DNA of 26,531 nucleotides from CANJJB01 sp964449295 (lineage in GTDB: Bacteria > Chlamydiota > Chlamydiia > Chlamydiales > Rhabdochlamydiaceae), in assembly GCA_964449295.1 (NCBI GenBank), contig CAYUZN010000013.1, positions 1 through 26,531 of the forward strand, read 5' to 3'. Under the pieces are notes generated by a model. That model did not search any database. It saw only the letters and a list, made by a program, of their open reading frames with translations, and was not told the origin of the DNA. The translations under genes were made by a program, and so were the position numbers. Shown here piece by piece: positions 17,701-23,439 of this stretch (within the stretch, counting starts at the first letter, position 1; each line of letters begins with the position of its first letter).

Positions 17701-18247
17701 AGCCGATTGTTACGATAATATCGGCTTATCTTTAAGTAAACAAGGAGATCATGAAAAAGCGCTTGAAAATAAACGAAAAGCTTTAGATATACGCCTGCCT
17801 ATTTTAGGAAATCAACATACAGATGTAGGCCTTAGTTTTAATAATGTTGGCAGATCTCTAGATGAATTAGATGAACATCAAAAAGCACTTGAATATTACG
17901 AAAAGGCGTTAGCTATTTTTATTGACAAATTTGGAGAAGATCACCCGCGTGTTGCTGATGTCTATCATAATATGGGCCGTTCTTTGCTAAAACTTAAAAA
18001 ATCAGAACAAGCTCTAGAAAAACAAAAGCAAGTTTTACGTATTCGTCTTAAATTTGAAGATCCTGCATCTCCTAAAATGACTGATTGTTATAGTAGTATG
18101 GGAAGCTGTTTGCTTAAACTAAAGAGATATCAAGAAGCTCTCGAGCAATATCAAAAGGCTCTTGATATTCGCATCAAAGAACCTGGGGCTGATATTGAAG
18201 ATCTTTCCAAAAAAATCAAGCATTGCGAAAAAAAATTAGCGCACTAA
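14756..18247 (+). CDS. C-terminal part: nucleotidyltransferase-like domain, Cys cluster and kinesin-light-chain-type TPRs
   Basis: Continuation of the methyltransferase gene. The frame is open back to the gap. The first internal ATG (14828) has no ribosome binding site, and the residues around it (ASNMSDAFKEELKSRDYE) fit the end of a methyltransferase domain. Numbering from that Met: about 320-345 has VVMGLGSLARQEMTPYSDLEFAIL, the GS...E...SDLE pattern of GlnD/DUF294-type nucleotidyltransferases, with a D-x-E metal pair. CKYLQKDCFFDDSLFCQGC (near 617-636) is a possible zinc site. From about 670, TPRs begin. From 870, at least five copies of a 42-43-residue kinesin-light-chain-type repeat follow, each starting like HPDIATSYNNIG (codons at 17435, 17561, 17690, 17816 and 17942). 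The enzymatic parts presumably modify something the TPR array holds. The stop is 1 nt from the convergent ASCH gene. A host-directed effector is inference. Confidence 0.82.
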   Translation, partial: STCQSDTALLVKKLPFLRPRPASNMSDAFKEELKSRDYECETHIIEARLLFPDITSEIESQILALCQGDYENSTPVDTNFKTVKALMEFLAGFPLEAFTTSERLQYINCLREFFSINNGNFLKICSQIILAHPPTVDPIFARIFKELHGDILGDNEWDEIISTYQKIHKQALEEVRQGSYNQAEDRLSKALKRLDLCQRNPLVDQKIIQKGLSQGYQLLAEIFMHKKLYHQATSVAWFAKRVDSSFKTPVDLQIETIEQAFLSTLTKNPTIKGLKQATQDRIKLEEIRSQIKEELDKLPKQDKIPHLKQLYQKITHQMKEFLASLLEDTEDNLKSMGFSPPCSYVVMGLGSLARQEMTPYSDLEFAILTEKDLADKSYFRHLTLLFHLRIINLGETIVPSLAIDSLNWLFDNQTPRGLAFDGNMSTASKTPYGKQRGGKGDYELIGPISHFLTFQGNWTEDSDGGLWAAKRYHLPLVLSNATLIRGDSHLFENYQNELHEKPRLSFSLSVLEEDLQMFDPHLEEEVSGKTYNVKKDLYRLPTTMLDSLANHFKLSSQSSWERIEELHKRGIFSSQGADDLLNLLMLTQELRLRTYLSYGSQNDDLSPEISPELYSFYYVALPFVQTMKQFYQATQNLEEDGCKYLQKDCFFDDSLFCQGCVGRRLLDYLGAEKNLEVDPRDTIVYYETLADIKTALYKLDEAQISYEKLLKKIPPEDKELNATIWIKRAEVYQKQTLYAQAQEAVKQAEDVLSDQASPILEKAKRLRASFNLKRSDYKKAEQELTALLAHINKRLSKQKKDPKYGVKVDLSLAETLTLLAQTYKELFQFPKAEKTLQQAFDIFRAYYQNSEHPKLAKIHLLFGSLFEAQGRSKEALARGEQALAIFLSLFKCDHPDIATSYNNIGLSLGELNKHKEAMKKYHQALDMYINLFGENHPDVATSYNNIGLCLEKLGDYAEALNHHKKALKIFKTFLRKENHPDIADCYDNIGLSLSKQGDHEKALENKRKALDIRLPILGNQHTDVGLSFNNVGRSLDELDEHQKALEYYEKALAIFIDKFGEDHPRVADVYHNMGRSLLKLKKSEQALEKQKQVLRIRLKFEDPASPKMTDCYSSMGSCLLKLKRYQEALEQYQKALDIRIKEPGADIEDLSKKIKHCEKKLAH

Positions 18248-18248
18248 C

Positions 18249-18799
18249 TTAATCATGGTTTTTATCTGATACGTATTTAACACCAATCGCAAGGCAACCA
18301 CAAATTGTAACTCTTTGAGATCCTGGAAAACCTTTATAAACATTAACAGCCGCTTCAATAAGTTTGTCGGGAGATAATTTTCGAATTTTTAGCTGAGGAA
18401 GAAGGTTTGTGGCCCCTTCTGTTTTAACCATGTCTTCAAATGTTTTATAACGATTTAAAAAGACGATGTCACACAAAATCCCTTGTTTATAATTATGAAG
18501 ATGGACTTGGTCACCTACTTGTAATTTTTTATATCCCAGAGAATCAACTCGGCATTCCGCTGTTTTTTCTCCGTTTTTAATATAGGTTAAATAAGGAGCA
18601 TCAGGCCTATTTTGAATTGTAAATGTATGAACCTTAGGGACAGCAACTTTTTCTGAAGGTTCAAAATTGAGGCGAGCTCTTACATCTCCTCTCTCTCTTT
18701 TATCATCTTCTCTCACCCTTTTATCGCCCTCTCTCTCATATGTGTCCTCGTCTTTTCTTTTATAAGAGTCTCTGCTAGAGCGGTATGATCTGTCGTCGT
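18249..18799 (-). CDS. C-terminal part of RS-repeat/ASCH protein: ASCH (PUA-like) domain
   Basis: Downstream half of a gene split by a 100-N gap. The first codons after the gap repeat DDRSYRSSRDSYKRKDED; a charged linker (TYEREGDKRVREDDKRERGD) leads into an ASCH domain of about 115 residues: YLTYIKNGEKTAECRVDS, LQVGDQVHLHN, CDIVFLNRYKTFEDMVKTEG, then YKGFPGSQR and GCLAIGVKY. The GEKTAE.R and GD.V motifs plus Y.TFEDM are hallmarks of ASCH domains, a PUA-like fold thought to bind RNA or nucleotides. A GTG at 18716 could be called as a separate start, but it has no ribosome binding site, and the frame runs unbroken into the repeats. If the 55-bp copies flanking the gap are merged, the whole gene is 996 nt, in frame, 331 aa. 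It is convergent with the TPR gene, with 1 nt between stops. Confidence 0.8.
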
Positions 18800-19123
18800 N
18801 NNNNNNNNNNNNNNNNNNNNNNNNNNNNNNNNNNNNNNNNNNNNNNNNNNNNNNNNNNNNNNNNNNNNNNNNNNNNNNNNNNNNNNNNNNNNNNNNNNNT
18901 CCTCGTCTTTTCTTTTATAAGAGTCTCTGCTAGAGCGGTATGATCTGTCGTCGTTCCTTCTTTTAGAAGAGCTCTCTTCACTACGATCTGATCTATCTTC
19001 ATCGCTCCTTTTATAAGAGTCTCTCCCAGAGCGGTATGATCTGTCGTCGTCCCTTCTTTTATCTGATGTATCTTCATCTCTCCTTTTATAAGAGTCTCTG
19101 CTAGAGCGGTATGATCTGTCATC
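18745..19123 (-). repeat. Tandem repeats encoding RS/RD-rich units; 55-bp identical copies flank the gap
   Basis: At least three or four copies of a unit coding for DDRSYRSSRDSYKR are visible, near 18755-18799, 18910-18954, 19005-19050 and 19079-19123, separated by variable charged spacers. The copies directly touching the gap (18745-18799 and 18900-18954) are identical over 55 bp. Such an exact overlap at both sides is what a de Bruijn-graph assembler leaves at a repeat with k of 55, so the true copy number is uncertain. Confidence 0.85.
18800..18899. other. Assembly gap (100 N) inside the tandem repeats
   Basis: One hundred N, a standard filler. 100 is not divisible by 3 and falsely breaks the reading frame. 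Removing the gap and one of the two identical 55-bp flanks restores a single frame from 19399 to 18249. Confidence 0.95.
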
Positions 19124-19399
19124 TGCTCTGTCTGACTGACTATAATCTGATACCTTACTCTCATCTTTTTCAGATCGCTGATCGCTACCTTCTTTTTTAT
19201 GAGCAGCAGAACCACTAAACTCTTTTCCTGAAAAGACAAAGACATGTTTTCTGTCAGAAGCCTTATCTTTTTCAGGAGCTGTAATTTTTTCTATTTGTTT
19301 GGCTGTTTTCTCATCAGCTTTGGAAAGAGAGTCTTCTTTTTCTGGGGGGCGAGAAATAGTCTCTCTTAAATCAGAAGTTGCCACAGATTTTGTACTCAT
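18900..19399 (-). CDS. N-terminal part of RS-repeat/ASCH protein: disordered, Arg/Ser/Asp-repeat region
   Basis: The start is ATG at 19399 (MSTKSVATSDLRE), with AAGGAGA 9 nt upstream. Residues 1-92 are polar and probably disordered (many K, E, S, D), apart from a short KHVFVFSGKEF patch. From residue 93 come repeats beginning DDRSYRSSRDSYKRRDED, DDRSYRSGRDSYKRSDED and DDRSYRSSRDSYKRKDE, with spacers of different lengths. Alternating R/S with R/D and R/E dipeptides resembles the RS and RD/RE regions of eukaryotic splicing factors, which are phosphorylated by SR-protein kinases and direct nuclear localisation. Frame and repeats are certain; mimicry is inference. The gene follows the ACS-NAT gene on the same strand after 50 nt that contain a good promoter of its own. 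Confidence 0.82.
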
Positions 19400-19426
19400 A
19401 ACGACGTGTCTCCTTAAATTAAAAAT

Positions 19427-19455
19427 AATATAATTTATTAATTTCATTTTTACAA
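19427..19455 (-). promoter_or_regulatory. Promoter for the RS-repeat/ASCH gene
   Basis: On the minus strand TTGTAA (19455-19450, overlapping the ACS-NAT stop codon) and TATATT (19432-19427) are 17 bp apart in very A/T-rich DNA, 28 nt before the ATG at 19399. The -10 is one base from consensus, the -35 two bases. Placement just after an upstream stop suggests the gene can be transcribed separately from the acs fusion. Confidence 0.45.
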
Positions 19456-22398
19456 TGAAAATTCATGCGATCTTGAACTTTTCTTCAAAAGATCCAAATA
19501 ATCATCTCTCAATTGATCAAGTGTAGGCTTGTTGTTAATAATTTTAAGAAGCACTGAATGTAATTCCTTTTGTGAAAGAGAGAATTTAGAAGCAAATTCT
19601 TCAGAGAAGATTTTTTTTCCCGCTTTCATATCTGCAAAAGAATAGGCAGGCTGCTTTTCATAACCAATTGCCCAAGAAACCTCCTCAAGATCTAGATTAA
19701 TATTGATATGGGCTTGACACTCCCCTTTTTCATTACGTGCAACACAAGATATGCGGCGATCGGTTGCAATCATAGGTTTAATAGCAACAGCTGGAGAATT
19801 AAGATACTCTCTAATCTCATAAACAGTCCTCCACTCAGGTCCACCATCTTTCCTGTCGCACACAATTCTATCTCCTTCTAAGTGAAAGCTCCAAACGCCT
19901 TTATGTCTCATATCAACTAAATAAGGAGTTCCATCCTGTTTTAAGATAATCGGACACTCTATATCAAAATTAGGATCGAGCAGAATATAGCCCCTGTCAG
20001 ATAGATCTAAAGGTGAAGCATATTTTATAAGAAGAGCGGTGTGAGATAGATTAGCCCAACCTTTTTGTTGAAATCGTTTGGCTAAAAAAGCAGGGATTTT
20101 TTTCGCACTTAACTCTCGAGGAAGACGTGCATGAAGATCTTCCATCAATCCATAACAAGAAGTTCCTTTCCAGGGCTCTACTTTTATATCAGGTTGAAAT
20201 GCAGCCAAAGCCTCTAAAGGTTTTACACTTCCTTGTAAATAAAAGCCTAAGAATTGCTCAACTAAATGAAGTCTATCATAATTAGTGTCTTTCAAATGTT
20301 TGGCTAAGATAGGAGAGAGTTTTTCTGAAAGAGCTTTGCTACTAGTTGAAATGGGTTGCCAATCAAGTTCTTGACAAAGTGGGGGTGCAGAAATAGATGA
20401 TAAAATTTTAGTCTCGTCTTCTTCTTTGTAAAACCTAAGATTTAAATCCTGACATTTTTTTGTCAGCTCATGTAAGCAGCTAGGATCACTCAATGTTGTG
20501 ACATTTCCCATGGGATTTCCTTCAATCAGGTTTTTTAAAATCCTACGCAAAATTTTTCCGCTACGTGTTTTGGGAAGCTGATCGACAATCACAACTGTAT
20601 CTGGGCGAACGTAGGAACCTAAATAGGTGGCAACCGTTTGTTTTAATTGCTGTTCTATATCTTCTTCTACCTTAGAGTTATCTTTTAAAATCACAAAAGC
20701 TACGATTTTTTCTCCTTTAATAGCATCTTTGACACCAATAACAGCTGATTCTGAAACAGCTGGGTATTGAATAAGAGCATTTTCTATCTCAGCTGTGCCG
20801 ATCCTATGACCAGAAACTTTTAAGACTTCATCCGATCTACCTCTAATCCACAAATAGCCATTTTCATCTACTTCGGCTGCATCACCTGCTAAATAATATT
20901 TTCCATTCCATTTGCTCCAATACGTAGCTATATAACGATTAGGATCTTTGTAAATCCCTCGCATCATAGAAGGATAAGGTTGTGTAATAGCTAAAAATCC
21001 TTTAGACGCAGGGTTTCCTTCTTCATCTAGCACAGCCACTTTATACCCCGGTAAAGCTTTTGTCACCGTTCCAGGCAAAAGAGGAGTCACTCCTGGCAAG
21101 GGAGAAATAACAAGACTTCCTGTTTCTGTTTGAAACCAGGTATCGACAATAGGACATTTATCATGACCAATAAAATGATAAAACCAAAGCCATGATTCTG
21201 GATTAATAGGTTCTCCAATTGTTCCAATTAGACGCAAACTATCTAGCTTTGTATCAATAAAGCAGGTCTTACCCCATTTCATAAACATACGTACGACTGT
21301 AGGGGCAGTATAAAAAATAGACACGTGATTTTCATCGATAATCTTTGCAAATTGATTCTTGGAGGGATAATCAAAAGAGCCTTCATAAATAACCTGCGTA
21401 ACTCCATTAGAAAGTGGGCCGTAAACAACAAAGCTATGCCCTGTAATCCAACCAATATCGGCTGTTGACCAATAGATATCATGAGGTTTAATATCAAAAA
21501 CCCATTTAAATGTTGTATGAACACCGACAAGATATCCCCCTGTTGTATGCAAAATACCTTTAGGTTTTCCTGTTGTTCCAGAAGTATATAAAATAAATAA
21601 AGGATCTTCCGCTCCCATTGCCTCTGGCTCGCAATAATCACTTACATCTTTCATCACATCTGTATACAAGTAGTCTCTTCCCTTTTTGAGAACAATGTCG
21701 CTGCCTATATGATTAACAACAATTGTAGCTTCAATAGAAGAACACTCTTCTAAAATAGGATCAAGGAGCGATTTATAAGGATTTTTTTTTCCTGCTCTAA
21801 AACTTCCATCGGCTGTGATTAACACCTTAGCTTCGGCATCCATAATGCGATCTTTGACAGATTGCGCGCCTACACCGCCAAAGATAACAGAATGTACAGC
21901 CCCTATACGTGTACAAGCAAGCATTGAAGCTATAGCTTCGGGAGTCATAGGCATATAGATAGCTACTCGATCTCCTTTTTTGACACCAAGCTTTTTTAAC
22001 ACGTTTGATAATCGATTAACTTCTGTGTAAAGCTCTTGATAGCTTAAGACTTTTTTATGACGATTTTCATTGATATAAATAAGAGCCTGTTTATCTCCAC
22101 GGCCTGCTTTAATATGTCTATCTAAACAATTGTAAGAAACATTTAACTTGCCTGTTTCAAACCATTTGGCATAGGGAGGGTTCCAGTCTAAGACTTTATC
22201 CCACTTTTGAAACCAATCAAGATCACAAGCACATTTTTCCCAAAAAGACACAAAGTCTTTATCGCTTTCTACAAATAGAGTTTCATCTTGAATATTAGCT
22301 TTTTTTTTAAAATCTTCTTGAAAGAAAAAATTCTCATGAGCAAAACCTTCAAAACTAAATAGCAAAGTATAAATAGCTAGAATCTGTAAAAATTGCAT
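19450..22398 (-). CDS. acs: Acetyl-CoA synthetase fused to an arylamine N-acetyltransferase-like domain
   Basis: Residues about 35-655 are a complete AMP-forming acetyl-CoA synthetase (acetate + ATP + CoA to acetyl-CoA): YTSGTTGKPKG (about 271-281), DTWFQTETGS (usually DTWWQTETGG; F422), GRSDEVLKVSGHRIGTAEIE and PKTRSGKILRRIL with the regulatory/catalytic lysine K615. About 690-982 is an added domain resembling arylamine N-acetyltransferases: GTSCYGL (C748), LSHTALLIKY (H786), YILLDPNFD (D808). The 38-residue Cys-His spacing equals that of Salmonella NAT (C69, H107, D122). Thus one half makes acetyl-CoA and the other could use it. The N-terminus MQFLQILAIYTLLFSFEGFA followed by HEN looks like a signal peptide, odd for a cytosolic enzyme. 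The start at 22398 was chosen for GGGAGG just upstream (short spacing); a TTG at 22440 is possible. ACS is certain; NAT is probable. Confidence 0.93.
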   Translation of the reverse strand: MQFLQILAIYTLLFSFEGFAHENFFFQEDFKKKANIQDETLFVESDKDFVSFWEKCACDLDWFQKWDKVLDWNPPYAKWFETGKLNVSYNCLDRHIKAGRGDKQALIYINENRHKKVLSYQELYTEVNRLSNVLKKLGVKKGDRVAIYMPMTPEAIASMLACTRIGAVHSVIFGGVGAQSVKDRIMDAEAKVLITADGSFRAGKKNPYKSLLDPILEECSSIEATIVVNHIGSDIVLKKGRDYLYTDVMKDVSDYCEPEAMGAEDPLFILYTSGTTGKPKGILHTTGGYLVGVHTTFKWVFDIKPHDIYWSTADIGWITGHSFVVYGPLSNGVTQVIYEGSFDYPSKNQFAKIIDENHVSIFYTAPTVVRMFMKWGKTCFIDTKLDSLRLIGTIGEPINPESWLWFYHFIGHDKCPIVDTWFQTETGSLVISPLPGVTPLLPGTVTKALPGYKVAVLDEEGNPASKGFLAITQPYPSMMRGIYKDPNRYIATYWSKWNGKYYLAGDAAEVDENGYLWIRGRSDEVLKVSGHRIGTAEIENALIQYPAVSESAVIGVKDAIKGEKIVAFVILKDNSKVEEDIEQQLKQTVATYLGSYVRPDTVVIVDQLPKTRSGKILRRILKNLIEGNPMGNVTTLSDPSCLHELTKKCQDLNLRFYKEEDETKILSSISAPPLCQELDWQPISTSSKALSEKLSPILAKHLKDTNYDRLHLVEQFLGFYLQGSVKPLEALAAFQPDIKVEPWKGTSCYGLMEDLHARLPRELSAKKIPAFLAKRFQQKGWANLSHTALLIKYASPLDLSDRGYILLDPNFDIECPIILKQDGTPYLVDMRHKGVWSFHLEGDRIVCDRKDGGPEWRTVYEIREYLNSPAVAIKPMIATDRRISCVARNEKGECQAHININLDLEEVSWAIGYEKQPAYSFADMKAGKKIFSEEFASKFSLSQKELHSVLLKIINNKPTLDQLRDDYLDLLKKSSRSHEFSL

Positions 22399-22488
22399 AA
22401 TCCTCCCACATAAGAAGTACATGTTACAAACAATCGACAATTTCTACAAATTATTTTAAAAACGTTATGATAGGAAGATCTTCAAGTC

Positions 22489-22524
22489 TTGACAGATCTA
22501 AAGTTGTAGTTTATATCTGTCAAT
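22489..22524. promoter_or_regulatory. Palindromic -35/operator-like site between acs and the DUF4143 remnant
   Basis: TTGACAGATCTAAA (22489-22502) and TTTATATCTGTCAA (22511-22524) are inverted repeats matching at 13 of 14 positions around an 8-nt centre. Each arm starts with the perfect -35 hexamer TTGACA, so the site has -35 elements facing both ways. On the plus strand TTATAT or TATATC follows at 17-18 bp; on the minus strand TTAGAT or TAGATC follows towards acs. It may be a two-way promoter and a dimeric repressor site. Confidence 0.4.
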
Positions 22525-22525
22525 A

Positions 22526-22888
22526 TGTACAAAAGACATCTGGCCAAGCAGATTTTAAAATACTCTAAAGAATACCCCATCATTCTTTGAGACGTTTATC
22601 GTTAGCGAATGTTTTAAGCGTTTTTATAATAGTGGAGAGACTCCACCTTTACATTTCTGGAGAGATCAATCAAGCAATGAAATTGACCTGCTTATTGATT
22701 AGGGACAAAAGGGGTTCCCTATAGAAATCAAACTCTCACAATCTTTTCATACTGATTTTAAAAAGCAGATCGAAAAATGGTTCCAACTCAAAAACAACGC
22801 AGCCAAAAAAGGCCTTGTTATTTATTGTGGAGAACATCTTCTTCAAAAAACAGCTAGGATACCCGTTACACCCTGGTATTTATTATAA
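22526..22888 (+). pseudogene. Remnant of an AAA/DUF4143 ATPase gene
   Basis: A frame opens with MYKRHLAKQIL, the typical N-terminus of AAA_14/DUF4143 ATPases (MYKR...), then jumps within about ten codons to the C-terminal DUF4143 part: FFETFIVSECFKRF, PPLHFWRDQSSNEIDLLID, then TAG at 22700-22702, then GQKGFPIEIKLSQSF to a final TAA (22886-22888). The P-loop and the middle of the protein, some 250-300 residues in intact relatives, are deleted, and an in-frame TAG interrupts what remains. Such ATPases are often found in accessory and mobile regions. It is not functional as read. It is convergent with the pseudopilin gene, with 2 nt between the two stop codons. Confidence 0.8.
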
Positions 22889-22890
22889 TT

Positions 22891-23439
22891 TTATGAATTA
22901 ATCCAGAATGGGAATTCAATAGTATCATTTTGTTTAACGCCTGTCACCATGATTTTAATAAGAGAATGAGTATTTTTATCTGGCTTAAACAAGTCTTTAG
23001 GTGGATGATCTATCCACTGAGCTGTTTGCTCATCAAAAAAAAGATATGAGACTGTAGCTTTTTTATCCAATTTTAAAAGCACGTCTTGCCTGATTTTTTT
23101 GCCATAGGTTGTTAAAATAAGACTCTCCCCATCTTTATGTAATAAAGCGAGGCACTCCCCTCTAAAATCTCGATCATGGTCAAGTAGCTGAGTATACTGC
23201 AGTACAAGACAACCTTTAGCATCTACCCAACAATCAGTCACATGCCTGACAATTTGAGAGAGTTTGGTGTGAAAGCGCTCCCGTTCAAAAACAATATCCT
23301 TAGTTTTTTCGACTTTAGTTTGTAGTATGCCAAACTGTCTTTGGATTTCGAACAAGCCACCAATCAAAATAGCAGAGAGTACAAACCCTATGATAATTTC
23401 AATCAACGTGAGAGATCTCTTTTTCATTTTAGTAGACAT
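22891..23439 (-). CDS. Type IV pilin-like / type II secretion pseudopilin
   Basis: Short protein (182 aa) with a prepilin-type N-terminus: a basic leader (KMKKRS), then LTLIEIIIGFVLSAILIGGLF, with Glu at +5 of the expected prepilin-peptidase site and about 20 hydrophobic residues. The residue before the cleavage point is Ser instead of the usual Gly. The rest is a polar globular domain with two Cys (CWVDAKGC) that may pair. Size and N-terminus fit a minor pseudopilin of the general secretion (Gsp) apparatus, which chlamydiae encode; I cannot tell which one. The ATG at 23439 has AGAAGG upstream and lies inside the end of the cysJ-like gene (11-bp overlap); ATG 23427, just after the cysJ-like stop, is the alternative. 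Translational coupling with that gene is likely. Confidence 0.75.
   Translation of the reverse strand: MSTKMKKRSLTLIEIIIGFVLSAILIGGLFEIQRQFGILQTKVEKTKDIVFERERFHTKLSQIVRHVTDCWVDAKGCLVLQYTQLLDHDRDFRGECLALLHKDGESLILTTYGKKIRQDVLLKLDKKATVSYLFFDEQTAQWIDHPPKDLFKPDKNTHSLIKIMVTGVKQNDTIEFPFWINS

Noticed and set aside
18745..19123. Repeats with spacers that could suggest a CRISPR array
   Set aside because: The repeats keep a reading frame, spacers are coding and of uneven length, and there are no cas genes; they are protein-coding tandem repeats.
18713..19447. 244-residue protein running across the 100-N gap with start at 19447
   Set aside because: The frame after the gap is set by an arbitrary N count and changes away from the repeat frame; the start at 19447 lacks a ribosome binding site, while ATG 19399 has AAGGAGA.
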